39,334 nt of DNA, from assembly GCA_947165155.1 (NCBI GenBank), contig CAMUZI010000009.1:1-39334 (forward strand), written 5' to 3'. Positions 8,027 through 16,205 of the stretch are shown here, piece by piece (position 1 is the first letter of the stretch; each line of letters opens with the position of its first letter). The notes below the pieces were generated by a model. It saw only the letters and a list, made by a program, of their open reading frames with translations. It had not been told where the DNA came from and ran no database searches. A program made the translations under genes and the position numbers. This DNA comes from an uncultured Clostridia bacterium (GTDB lineage Bacteria; Bacillota; Clostridia; Oscillospirales; Acutalibacteraceae).

Positions 8027-8098
8027 TTTTATGATCTTTATCAACAACAGTATGGTCAATATAACCTGCAGTAGTAGATAGGCCTCATAAATATCCAT
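8012..8098 (-). CDS. Holin-like (Hol_Tox-type) toxin peptide C, 28 aa
   Basis: The ATG follows the strong ribosome site AGGGGGTGAT. The sequence opens MDIYEAYLLLQVILTILLLI and ends in a short basic segment. The M-x-x-Y-E-A start and single hydrophobic helix match the putative holin-like toxin family of Firmicutes, which are type I toxins. The stop codon falls inside the hairpin that would terminate the antisense RNA. It is convergent with the kinase 2 transcript. Confidence 0.65.
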   Translation of the reverse strand: MDIYEAYLLLQVILTILLLIKIIKDILK

Positions 8099-8155
8099 AT
8101 ATTATCACCCCCTTTTGAAGGGAAGTGACTAACCGCTTGGACGTCGTGCAGTACC

Positions 8156-8183
8156 ATTATATTGACTTGACGACTTTTTTCAA
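8156..8183 (-). promoter_or_regulatory. Promoter of toxin gene C
   Basis: On the minus strand, TTGAAA (8183-8178) and TATAAT (8161-8156) are 16 bases apart. The leader includes GCGGTTAGTC (8136-8127), whose complement is in the 3' part of the same transcript. Confidence 0.6.
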
Positions 8184-8339
8184 ATGAGAGTATAGCAATA
8201 TTATTTAATTGTTTTTTTATATCTCGGAGGCAGTTGTTTTTTATGATCAAATATTTTTGGAACTTTAGTCGATTTTTGGGTTGTTTTCAATCTTGGATGT
8301 TAGTATCAATAAAGTTACTTCATAAGATTTAAAATCTAA

Positions 8340-8375
8340 ACACGCTCTAATCTACATAAAAGAGTGTGTTTTTTA
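8340..8375 (+). terminator. Intrinsic terminator
   Basis: A 9-base stem ACACGCTCT/AGAGTGTGT (8340-8348 and 8361-8369) is followed by six T. It borders the IS1 remnant and could stop transcripts entering it from the left. Confidence 0.65.
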
Positions 8376-8389
8376 TAAATTATTGTCAT

Positions 8390-8666
8390 AAATGCCAAAA
8401 AAAGAAAATTCCTCAGTTTTTTTTCATTATTTTCAACGTCATACCGTTGACTTTTTATTTTTGCTGTTTTCCAATCAATCTCAATTTGATTGTTTAGGAA
8501 CAGCAGAAAACCTTCGGTACAATTGCATTCGCAATTTCTGCATTTATACCGTTGTTTACTTCTCACAAATCCATTTTTCACTTCTTCTTCTCATCCACAT
8601 TTTGGACATTTTTTCTCTTCTATCATGCTTTGCATTTTACGTCATCTATTTACTTTTAGCAATACC
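8390..8666 (-). mobile_element. IS1-family element remnant C, 5' part only
   Basis: The terminal repeat (AGCAATACC at 8658-8666, reading GGTATTGCTAAAAGT inward) precedes a decayed InsA-type start on the minus strand. It reads MIEEKKCPKCG, an in-frame stop, then KNGFVRSKQRYKCRNC, which is the zinc-finger N-terminus of IS1-family transposases. The frame then runs into unrelated sequence. The helix-turn-helix and catalytic parts are absent. Confidence 0.75.
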
Positions 8667-8899
8667 TAAAATGAAATAGGTTTGATGGAATGTTAGAATA
8701 TTCGTTGATAAAAAAGTTTTTTTAAAACAATAAAATAACACCAAATAGACACAAAAAATATGAAAATTTCTCGAGGAGAAAAGCAGTTTTTGTATGACAT
8801 CGAAATTTCTAACACGATCACCAAACCACGTACTTTGAAATAGCTGTTTATACACTAAGATTAAAATAGTTAAATTTACATAAATTCATTTGGCTGATA

Positions 8900-9448
8900 T
8901 TACTTAAAACATTTATCAATTATTTCATACTTATTGGTGAGTATATGTATGACTAAGGAAATTACAGACGACATAACGGAGAACCATAAAATTATCGAAC
9001 AATATAAATTTATAGAAATCAGTTCATTAAGTATTCCACGAGACAAAAGTACCAATAGTATAAATATCATTTGAGACATCGTCTTTATCTTTCCAAACAC
9101 ATTAGCGGTACACATTTTATCTTGTTTAGATAAAACGATTCTTAACATCGAAATGCAAAAATCTCTAGATAGCAATATTATAAAAGCCCAGACATTCAAA
9201 AGATTCATCTTCAAAAAGCACGATAAGACTGAAAAAATCAAAATTTTATCAGCAATTGGATCGAGTATCTTACCAATTTCTGTAACTTCATTTTTTATCC
9301 TTGCCAAAAAACCATCAAAAAAATCAGTAAATGAAAGAACAAAAAATAGAAAAAATGATGGCATGTAGTATTCCTTTAAAATTAAAAAACACAAGAAAGG
9401 AGACAACAGGGTTCGTAAGAAAGTTAAGATATTTGGAAAATTCAACAC
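8900..9448 (-). CDS. pgsA: CDP-diacylglycerol--glycerol-3-phosphate phosphatidyltransferase
   Basis: The protein (182 aa, GTG start after AGGAG) carries the complete CDP-alcohol phosphotransferase motif. It reads TDFFDGFLAR, then eight residues, G, KIL, D, PIA, D (about residues 42-68), which binds metal and the CDP headgroup. Several hydrophobic helices make it an integral membrane enzyme. It makes phosphatidylglycerol phosphate, the first step to phosphatidylglycerol and cardiolipin. Length and motif match PgsA rather than phosphatidylserine synthase. It stands alone between an IS1 remnant and a MITE, and its usual neighbours are not seen. Confidence 0.9.
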   Translation of the reverse strand: MLNFPNILTFLRTLLSPFLCFLILKEYYMPSFFLFFVLSFTDFFDGFLARIKNEVTEIGKILDPIADKILIFSVLSCFLKMNLLNVWAFIILLSRDFCISMLRIVLSKQDKMCTANVFGKIKTMSQMIFILLVLLSRGILNELISINLYCSIILWFSVMSSVISLVIHILTNKYEIIDKCFK

Positions 9449-9683
9449 GTACTCCTAAATCTATTTTTCTCTAAATAAGTAACATGATAAAGATACCCAT
9501 TCTATATATTGTAGCTGAAAATATATTTTTTTCAATCTGACACACATACACGAAAAGCAAATATATCAAGACAATATTTAAAAAGTGTGAATTAGTTCAG
9601 AAGCACCACAGATTGCTATTTAGTAAAAACGCTTTAAATATCCGTGTTTTTGTGTGATTACTTGAATTATTTATAATCAAAAA

Positions 9684-9827
9684 GGCATTGCTAAAAATAG
9701 GTAGATGAAGCAAAATGATTCGAATAAACTAGTAAAAAAAACAACAGTAATAAAGTGGGTAAGTAAGCTTTATTCTTTTGTTTTTAGGGTGATATTTTCA
9801 ATGCTTTTATCCACTTTTAGCAATGCC
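9684..9827 (+). mobile_element. MITE, 144 bp, with target-site duplication
   Basis: The ends are GGCATTGCTAAAA and TTTTAGCAATGCC, the terminal repeats of the IS1-family remnants here. The element is flanked by the direct repeat ATCAAAAA (9676-9683 and 9828-9835). An 8-base duplication is the size IS1-family transposases make. The interior has an AATAAAGT/GCTTTATT hairpin and no gene. At least five relatives occur in the window. Confidence 0.9.
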
Positions 9828-9996
9828 ATCAAAAAGATGCATATAAAAAATATATGTATATTTTTTTGCTTGTGCTTCATCATAAAATTTATTGTTTTTA
9901 TACTATTATCATTCAATTTGTGGTATAGTTGAAATATCATTTACGATTTGCAATTGTCACTTATCGTTTTGAGAAAATTGTTGTTTTGGGAGAAGT

Positions 9997-10791
9997 ATGG
10001 AACGTTGTTTTTATAGATCGTTGTGCATTTTTGCGATCTTTTTGAGCAGCTTTACAATAAATGAGATAAAAGCTGTAAAGTATTACATCTTGTACTATGC
10101 TACATGTGATGAAGATTTGAACTGCGAAAAATGTAAAAGGAAGATTGAAAGTTTACCTGGTGGTGTAAGGTCTACCAAATCTCTTTATGCTGTCTTTAAT
10201 GCGGGAAAGAGGATTATGTCTGGTATTTGTGAATCCTGTTACTTAGAGGAGATTGAGTCAGAGATTGCTTTGATTTTAAAAAAAAAAATGCCAGACTTAA
10301 ATATGAAAAAACTATCGGCCTTGATTAAAAATATTGAGTTTTTAAAGGGTATTCCTATGACTGTGTGTTTGAGTAAGCCGAGTATTAAATATTGTAACTC
10401 TTGTAATAAAGAGGTTAATGTTTTGCGACCCTATTACTGCTGTAGATATGAACATTTTTTTCATTTATCGTGTGCAGAACGATTGATTACAAAATTTTCT
10501 TATTTTAGACTTACGGCGCCTATCTTGTGTACAAGATCAGCTAATAGAGAAATTGGTACGTGTGATCCCGAAGAAAACAAAGATGATAAATTTCTCAAAT
10601 GCTTTTGTTGCAAAAATGGTATATTATCCAAGATAAATCAAGAGCACATTAATTTAATGACAAATGAACATTTAAAATCTATAGTTAATAAAATTGGTGT
10701 AAAGCGCCAAAACGCATTTTTTTGTATAGAAAAAATTGGACCTTACTTCCTTTGTGTTTTGATTTTTGCTTTGATTTTAAAATTAGTTTGA
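9997..10791 (+). CDS. Secreted RING-like zinc-binding protein with C-terminal membrane anchor
   Basis: The ATG follows GGGAGAAG. The 264-residue protein has an N-terminal signal or anchor (residues 5-26). One Cys4 cluster is C43xxC46 with C78xxC81. A RING/PHD-like cluster follows: C133xxC136, C148, H153xxH156xxC159, then C178, C189 and C202xxC205. A hydrophobic C-terminal helix ends the protein (about 248-264). The spacing is close to eukaryotic RING-type E3 ligases but not canonical. An effector that recruits host ubiquitin enzymes is one possibility; a structural zinc protein is the alternative. It is unlike the two RING-H2 genes at 24968 and 28683. Confidence 0.6.
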   Translation: MERCFYRSLCIFAIFLSSFTINEIKAVKYYILYYATCDEDLNCEKCKRKIESLPGGVRSTKSLYAVFNAGKRIMSGICESCYLEEIESEIALILKKKMPDLNMKKLSALIKNIEFLKGIPMTVCLSKPSIKYCNSCNKEVNVLRPYYCCRYEHFFHLSCAERLITKFSYFRLTAPILCTRSANREIGTCDPEENKDDKFLKCFCCKNGILSKINQEHINLMTNEHLKSIVNKIGVKRQNAFFCIEKIGPYFLCVLIFALILKLV

Positions 10792-11380
10792 TTTTTATTA
10801 CCGTTAAAGTTTAAAAGTAAATGGGATGTGAAGTCATTACAAAAAGTTTTCGGAGTAACATAACTTAGATCGTATTTTCATTTTTTTGAATATTAAATTT
10901 ACACTAAATCTGATTTTTTAACACAGATAAAAAGTTTCAAATGACTTAGAAACAATCGAAATCGAAGGATATTACCAGAAATAATTAAATATCATAAAAT
11001 GCATTGGATGGTTGTAGAAAAGAACAGTACCAAAATTCCACTTATGGCACTTATTTTCTCGTTTTTTTAAGTAATGCATTGTAATGTCAATCGAGATATT
11101 TGTATAGCTTAATTTGAATGTTTTGCAATTCCTTTCCAAAATACCCTATAAAGTGCCAATTTTATGAAACTTAGATTATTTCCTCAATTTAAAAATTAAA
11201 AAAACGTATAAAAAGTATATTTATCACAATTAAACCAGATTGAATTAAAAAATCTGGTTTTTTGCGATTGATGCTTGATTTATATTTTTCATTTTTAATT
11301 CAATACTTAAACTATTGATATTATTTGTTTGATAAAATTATAGATTTTTTTTATGAAAATGCTATTTTAGTTATTTTTTT
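10792..11380. other. Long AT-rich intergenic region with one terminator
   Basis: No coding frame with a ribosome site is seen on either strand. A good intrinsic terminator lies at 11233-11264 (AACCAGATT/AATCTGGTT then T-run), possibly ending a read-through transcript from the RING-like gene. The rest looks like decayed sequence. Confidence 0.5.
11233..11264 (+). terminator. Intrinsic terminator
   Basis: The stem AACCAGATT/AATCTGGTT has a ~9-base A-rich loop and is followed by TTTTG. Confidence 0.7.
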
Positions 11381-11409
11381 TTGACTTTTTGATGAAAATA
11401 ATATATTAT
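11381..11409 (+). promoter_or_regulatory. Promoter of secreted protein gene at 11481
   Basis: TTGACT (11381-11386), 17 bases, TATTAT (11404-11409). Confidence 0.7.
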
Positions 11410-11480
11410 ATAATTATTAGGTGTTAATTAAAGCCTAGTTGCATTGTATGTCTGAATTTCAAAAAAAAGAGGTGATCTTT

Positions 11481-12272
11481 ATGAAGAGAAATGACATGAA
11501 AAAAAGATTATGTATGGCTTTATGTGCACTGTTTTCGGTGCAATCAAAAAATGCCGACGCCTTTAAACCTATGCAAGAACAAGAGGGCAAACACGTGGTA
11601 GAACAATATTTTAATAAATTGTTATTAGGTGCTGCTAAAGAAGAAAGCATTTTAGGTGCTGCTAAAGAAGAAAGCATTTATGGTGATTCTGAGCCTTACT
11701 GCGGTAACTCATTTGAAAAAGCCAATGAAATTACAAATGAATGTGATCCCATTTTTTCGGACGAGCTTGAAAAGCATGAATACAAGGTTAAGAAGTTGCC
11801 AGAAAGCGCGTTTTTGGATGTGGATACTGATATTATCGATGTTCCCGACAGAGCTTCGTCGTATTTTGCTCCAGTGAATTATCTCAATTACTGTAAAATC
11901 AATGAAATCAACGATAGAGCCTATAACGACGACTGGTCGACTCCGAGTGACGATGAAGTCATCGAAGGGCCTACAAGAGAGAATTATAGAACCAAATTCA
12001 ATAAAGAATTAAAAAAGATATCTGAAATTGTAAAAAAAGAATACAATATTAATCTTGAATATGATGGAGAATTTGTTGATTTATTATCACAAAAATGCGT
12101 TGAAAAAGACGCCGGATACAGGTCGATGGTTTTCTATAAACAATTAATAAAAAGTGCTATAGAGTCAAAATATCGAGTAAATTCTTTATTATTAAATAGT
12201 GTATCTAAATTTAAATTGGATTTCGATGAGGATGAAGATACGATAATTTGCAGGATTGCTAAAAATAGATAG
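11481..12272 (+). CDS. Secreted protein of unknown function, C-terminus supplied by a MITE
   Basis: ATG 11481 follows GAGGTGATC; the upstream in-frame ATG lacks a site. The 263-residue acidic protein starts with a signal peptide (MKRNDMKKRLCMALCALFSV, cleavage near NADA). It contains a 9-residue tandem repeat (LGAAKEESI twice, an exact 27-base duplication at about 11625-11678). No domain is recognised. The last codons and the stop (IAKNR) are encoded by the terminal repeat of a MITE that begins at 12253, so the original protein was probably longer. Export and an own promoter place it with the putative effectors. Confidence 0.65.
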   Translation: MKRNDMKKRLCMALCALFSVQSKNADAFKPMQEQEGKHVVEQYFNKLLLGAAKEESILGAAKEESIYGDSEPYCGNSFEKANEITNECDPIFSDELEKHEYKVKKLPESAFLDVDTDIIDVPDRASSYFAPVNYLNYCKINEINDRAYNDDWSTPSDDEVIEGPTRENYRTKFNKELKKISEIVKKEYNINLEYDGEFVDLLSQKCVEKDAGYRSMVFYKQLIKSAIESKYRVNSLLLNSVSKFKLDFDEDEDTIICRIAKNR

Positions 12273-12380
12273 ATAAAGTAAAATGGTCTAGATATGCTGG
12301 TTGAAAAAATAACAAGAATAAAGTAATCAACAGACTTTATTCTTGTATTTTTGGGTAATGGTTTCACGATTAACAGTGCC
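12253..12380 (+). mobile_element. MITE with 13-base internal hairpin
   Basis: The left end GGATTGCTAAAAATAG matches the IS1-type terminal repeat. The right end is degenerate (AGTGCC at 12375-12380). The interior contains a perfect 13-base stem, ACAAGAATAAAGT (12312-12324) with its complement (12334-12346), followed by a T-rich tract. That hairpin could also terminate transcription of the gene it truncates. Confidence 0.75.
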
Positions 12381-12435
12381 TTCCGGATATCTCAACAATA
12401 ATCATCTATCTTACTCTTAATATAACCATTTAGCA

Positions 12436-13365
12436 CTACATCTGTGGTAACGATATATGATCGATAGTACCTACGTTTGCTTTACAATCGCGAGTATGCA
12501 GATCAAAGAAATACATAATCTTTCCATACTGGTCAGGAGAAATTAGGTCAATTTTAGCATCTAGTCTATTTTTACTAAAAAGATCAAAAATAAAATCATT
12601 GTGACTTTTAAATTCATACTCTTCTATTTCAAATCCTTTCAATTTTTTTACTTTACATTCACTGAACAACCTTTGGAAACCCTCATCCCTGAAAATATCG
12701 TAGTCAATGTAAACATTGTTCGATTGCACGGCTGATATAAATAAAGTTTCAGTCTCCATATCTAAATGCATGCCAGTTATCTTGTAGTATAAATCGTTGT
12801 ACGCTTCTTTAATTTTATCAGACAATTCACGTAATTTATTAACTTTCTTTTGATCACCGGATTCAAGGGAATTGTATTTTTCCCGTGCAGAATTAAAACG
12901 TAAATCAAACATTTCAAAAAAATCGTTACTTTTATATCCCACCTCGTCATCTGTATATCCCAACTTATCCATCAAACACAGGCACTCTTCCCAATACATC
13001 CTTAACAATGCAACAAACACTTGCACTTTTGACTCTTTTTGTCTAGAAAATGGAAAGAATTCTTTCTGATATGCTTTACGATAAGAGACCTCACTTTCAA
13101 AACACTTAGACGAAGGACGAAAAGAAACTACAGATTTTCCTCTACTAATGGTAAAAATACTCGAGAACCACTCCTCAGCTTTTTGATCAGGCTTGAATTT
13201 TGGTATAATCTTGTACTCAAAAGCAACCTGATCTTTAAGAGGATGAAATTTTACATGAAAGTCCCAACACTGCGCAACTTGAGATGCACATGAAGATAAG
13301 ACAACCGTTGAAATTGCTGATGAGACCAAATTGCGAAATTTTCTTCTACGCGAAAAAATAGACAT
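12436..13365 (-). CDS. Secreted/lipoprotein family member 1
   Basis: The protein (309 aa) opens MSIFSRRRKFRNLVSSAIST and has a lipobox-like VVLSSC (Cys26), so it is exported and perhaps lipid-anchored. The mature part has no recognised domain. Its C-terminus (GKIMYFFDLHTRDC...SLPQM) matches member 2. The promoter and first ~35 codons are almost identical in three tandem paralogues, while the mature parts are strongly diverged. Probably a surface or effector protein family expanded by duplication; function unknown. Confidence 0.65.
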   Translation of the reverse strand: MSIFSRRRKFRNLVSSAISTVVLSSCASQVAQCWDFHVKFHPLKDQVAFEYKIIPKFKPDQKAEEWFSSIFTISRGKSVVSFRPSSKCFESEVSYRKAYQKEFFPFSRQKESKVQVFVALLRMYWEECLCLMDKLGYTDDEVGYKSNDFFEMFDLRFNSAREKYNSLESGDQKKVNKLRELSDKIKEAYNDLYYKITGMHLDMETETLFISAVQSNNVYIDYDIFRDEGFQRLFSECKVKKLKGFEIEEYEFKSHNDFIFDLFSKNRLDAKIDLISPDQYGKIMYFFDLHTRDCKANVGTIDHISLPQM

Positions 13366-13394
13366 AAATAAATTCTCCTAAAAATTAAAATTTA

Positions 13395-13443
13395 TCATTC
13401 GAATGACGTATTGTATTGTAAAATAACACGAAATGAAAATCAA
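13395..13443 (-). promoter_or_regulatory. Promoter and palindromic element of family member 1
   Basis: On the minus strand, TTGATT (13443-13438) and TACAAT (13420-13415) are 17 bases apart. The perfect 12-base palindrome TCATTCGAATGA (13406-13395) sits at the predicted transcript start. The same block precedes members 2 and 3. Confidence 0.7.
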
Positions 13444-13533
13444 ACTGCATTTTAGAAATAATACTAAAAAACCTTGGAAAGAAAGCTTAGAACGTATTTG
13501 GATCCTTCTTAAGGATTATTTCCAAAATTCATA

Positions 13534-14502
13534 TTAGCGCTGCATCTGTGGTGGTAACAATGGTAGACTATATTTACAATCAATGGAACTACTTGTATCT
13601 TCGTCACAATCGCGCACAAAGTGATCAAAGCAATACATAATCCTTCCAAAATCTTTACTCTCAATTATTTCATACAATTCTCCGTGACGCCGAATACATG
13701 CCGCACATTGTGGGCCCTTGCTCCTATCTTCCTCTAATATTTGAATCGCTTTAAACTTTGTTTCAAAACCATCCAAGAGATCTAGGAGCCTAAAGTAATT
13801 TGATCTGCTAATGTCAGCATTATCTCCTTTATCGGTTACGATACACAAAGCTTTATCACGCTTATCCAAAAACATGCTAATTATTACGTAGTTTAGATCG
13901 TCATATTTTTTTTTGATTTCATCAGAAAGTTCACGCAATTCAATAACCCTTATTTGATCGTTGGGTTCAAGGTAATCGCATTTTCCCAATGTAGAATTAG
14001 ATGCTAAACCCGACATTTCAAGGTCGCAATTTCTCAATGTAGAATTGGATGTTGAACCCAACATTTCAAAAAAAGCGTCCTCATTTTCGTATCCCAAACC
14101 GTAAAACAAATCTAAGCACTTCTTAAAATACACCCTTAACATTGCTGCAAACTCTTTCACTGCTGATCCTCGTCGCGAAGAAAATGGCAAAAAATCTTCT
14201 TCATATGCCTTCTCAAGAGACTTGCCGTCCTTATAATACTTACTCACATTGTAAATACTAACTGCCGGTTTCTCATAAATGTCAAAAATACGAAATTTAT
14301 CATGACCCTCTGTACCACATAATTTATCATGACTCTCTGTACCACATTCGAAGTTAAGAAAAACCCGATTTTTTTCAGGGTCGAATTTTATACGAAACTT
14401 CCAACACTGCGCAACTTGAGATGTACATGAAGATAAGAGAACCGTTGAAATTACTGATGAAACCAAATTGCGAAATTTTCTTCTACGCGAAAAAATAGAC
14501 AT
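13534..14502 (-). CDS. Secreted/lipoprotein family member 2
   Basis: A 322-residue paralogue with the same signal segment (VLLSSC lipobox) and the C-terminal GRIMYCFDHFVRDC...LLPPQM motif. It contains short internal duplications, CGTEGHDKLCGTEGHDK near residue 60 and a repeated SNSTLxxCD segment near 160-180. These point to replication slippage. Mature sequence identity to members 1 and 3 is low and patchy. No catalytic motif is visible. Confidence 0.65.
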   Translation of the reverse strand: MSIFSRRRKFRNLVSSVISTVLLSSCTSQVAQCWKFRIKFDPEKNRVFLNFECGTESHDKLCGTEGHDKFRIFDIYEKPAVSIYNVSKYYKDGKSLEKAYEEDFLPFSSRRGSAVKEFAAMLRVYFKKCLDLFYGLGYENEDAFFEMLGSTSNSTLRNCDLEMSGLASNSTLGKCDYLEPNDQIRVIELRELSDEIKKKYDDLNYVIISMFLDKRDKALCIVTDKGDNADISRSNYFRLLDLLDGFETKFKAIQILEEDRSKGPQCAACIRRHGELYEIIESKDFGRIMYCFDHFVRDCDEDTSSSIDCKYSLPLLPPQMQR

Positions 14503-14545
14503 AAATAAATTCTCCTAAAAATTAAAATTTATCATTCGAATGACG

Positions 14546-14580
14546 TATTGTATTGTAAAATAACACGAAATGAAAATCAA
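14546..14580 (-). promoter_or_regulatory. Promoter of family member 2
   Basis: TTGATT (14580-14575), 17 bases, TACAAT (14557-14552), followed by the same TCATTCGAATGA palindrome at the transcript start. Confidence 0.7.
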
Positions 14581-14602
14581 ACTGCATTTTAGAAATAATA
14601 CT

Positions 14603-14630
14603 AAAAAAATTCCTTCCGGCACCGCCGGAA
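14603..14630 (-). terminator. Terminator downstream of family member 3 and its 3' duplicate
   Basis: The stem TTCCGGC/GCCGGAA (14614-14620 and 14624-14630) has a three-base loop. On the minus strand it is followed by GGAATTTTTTT. It lies between the promoter of member 2 and the duplicated tail of member 3. Confidence 0.75.
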
Positions 14631-14699
14631 AGAAAACTTAAAACTCATAATAAAAAAATAACTACCGCGATATATGTACATGAATAAATTTTGACAAAA

Positions 14700-14800
14700 T
14701 TAAAACACTTTGCTAGCATAAGCAGTTGTCTCGCCTTTAAAATGAGCATCTAGAACACTCTCAAGACCCATATTAGCGCCACATTTGTAGCCGTAACAAT
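14700..14800 (-). pseudogene. Tandem copy of the 3' end of family member 3
   Basis: On the minus strand it reads CYGYKCGANMGLESVLDAHF..., matching CYGYKCGANMELDSDLDAYF near the end of the intact gene immediately upstream, with a period of about 175 bases. It has no start site of its own. Same pattern as the tails behind kinase 2, spoIIGA and the zinc-ribbon peptide gene. Confidence 0.8.
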
Positions 14801-14820
14801 GCTCATCTTTAGAATTGATT

Positions 14821-15867
14821 TTACCAAGGCTTCTCATTAAGGTAAGCAACTGTCTCGCTATCAAGATAAGTACCTATCTTGTCGCTCTCAAGATAAGTAT
14901 CTATCTCGCTCTTAAAATAAGCGTCTAGATCACTATCAAGCTCCATATTAGCGCCACATTTGTAGCCGTAACAACGGACATCTTCAGATTTGATCTCACG
15001 ATCTAAAATTTGATTCGGTTGTCCAAGATACGCCATAATCGTCTCAGCATCTCTCACCCCAAAATGAATAGATTTTCCAACATTAACCGTCTCAAAATTT
15101 CTATACCAATAATGAACAACGGATTTTCCAACATTATGACAGTCCTCCTTTAATATTCGAAAACTTTTCAAACATTTTATTCCATGCTCATTAAGAAAAC
15201 TTTGGAATTTCTCACTCTTAAAATTTTCGTTGTTAATGTAAACATTGTCCGGATTATCAGCTACGATATATAAAGTCTCACCCCCATCAAAAAATACGTC
15301 AGATATTTTATAGCTTATATCGTCATATTTGGCTCTGATTTCATTAGACAATTCACGTAAGTCATTAACTCTAGTTTGATCTTCTAATTTAAGGGAATTG
15401 TACTTTTTCCGTGCCGAAGCTTTTTTTAAATCCAACATTTCGAAAAAAGCGTCTTCATCTCCTACCATATGTCTCAAATCTGAAAACAACTTTGTGCATC
15501 CTTCTAAATACAACTTTAATAAACCAACAAGCTTTTCTACTTCTGATACTTTTTCCGGAGAAAATGACAAAAAGTGACTACTAATCTCATCTGATTTATC
15601 TTCTTTATCTTCTGTACAACCATAAAAACGAATCACCGATTTCATACTTATGGTAAAAATACGAAGATATTCATTACAACACTGTAATTTATTACCAAGA
15701 GGTTCAACACGCACAAACTTCATAAAAATCTTACCTCGTCCAAGGGAGAAGCCTATATGAAACGGCCAACACTGCGCAACTTGAGATGCACATGAAGATA
15801 AGACAACCGTTGAAATTGCTGATGAGACCAAATTGCGAAATTTTCTTCTACGCGAAAAAATAGACAT
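14821..15867 (-). CDS. Secreted/lipoprotein family member 3, with repetitive C-terminal extension
   Basis: This is the largest paralogue (348 aa), with the shared signal segment and VVLSSC lipobox. The stop codon of members 1 and 2 falls in GCGCTAATATG. The same DNA is present here but in another frame (TGT GGC GCT AAT ATG). Translation therefore passes the ancestral stop and adds ~40 residues built of short repeats (DAYFKSE, DTYLES, GTYLDSE, VAYLNE). The extension looks newly coding. The rest has no recognised domain. Confidence 0.65.
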   Translation of the reverse strand: MSIFSRRRKFRNLVSSAISTVVLSSCASQVAQCWPFHIGFSLGRGKIFMKFVRVEPLGNKLQCCNEYLRIFTISMKSVIRFYGCTEDKEDKSDEISSHFLSFSPEKVSEVEKLVGLLKLYLEGCTKLFSDLRHMVGDEDAFFEMLDLKKASARKKYNSLKLEDQTRVNDLRELSNEIRAKYDDISYKISDVFFDGGETLYIVADNPDNVYINNENFKSEKFQSFLNEHGIKCLKSFRILKEDCHNVGKSVVHYWYRNFETVNVGKSIHFGVRDAETIMAYLGQPNQILDREIKSEDVRCYGYKCGANMELDSDLDAYFKSEIDTYLESDKIGTYLDSETVAYLNEKPW

Positions 15868-15910
15868 AAATAAATTCTCCTAAAAATTAAAATTTATCAT
15901 TCGAATGACG

Positions 15911-15945
15911 TATCGTATTGTAAAATAACACGAAATGAAAATCAA
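15911..15945 (-). promoter_or_regulatory. Promoter of family member 3
   Basis: TTGATT (15945-15940), 17 bases, TACAAT (15922-15917), followed by the shared TCATTCGAATGA palindrome. The conserved block ends where a MITE begins at about 15962. Confidence 0.7.
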
Positions 15946-15961
15946 ACTGCATTTTAGAAAC

Positions 15962-16093
15962 ATTATTGCTAAAAGTGGATAGAAACTTTAAAAATATCAC
16001 TCTAAAAGCGAAAGAATAAAGTTTACTTACCACATTTATTCCTGTTTTTTTTTAACCGGTATACTTGAATTATTTTGTTTAATCTATTTCTGA
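15962..16093 (-). mobile_element. MITE, one end degenerate
   Basis: One end reads TTATTGCTAAAAGTGGATAG. The interior is the reverse complement of the MITE at 9684-9827, including the CTTTATTC-type hairpin. The other terminal repeat is eroded near 16090. Confidence 0.7.
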
Positions 16094-16127
16094 CAACGTC
16101 TTTATTTTTAACATGTTACATAAGCCA

Positions 16128-16156
16128 TTGACATATTCATTACATATTTGTAGAAT
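16128..16156 (+). promoter_or_regulatory. Promoter of secreted protein gene at 16206
   Basis: TTGACA (16128-16133), 17 bases, TAGAAT (16151-16156). Confidence 0.75.
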
Positions 16157-16205
16157 ACATTAGTCGCGACAAATAAACATTAATAACTATTGAGGAGTGT
16201 GTTAT

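Noticed and set aside
9705..9932. 75-codon plus-strand frame
   Set aside because: Most of it lies inside the MITE 9684-9827 and it lacks a ribosome site.
13366..15867. Twin-arginine (Tat) signal reading of the SRRRKF start in the lipoprotein family
   Set aside because: The arginine run lacks the full (S/T)RRxFLK pattern, and the lipobox-like LSSC explains export by the Sec route; no Tat genes are visible.
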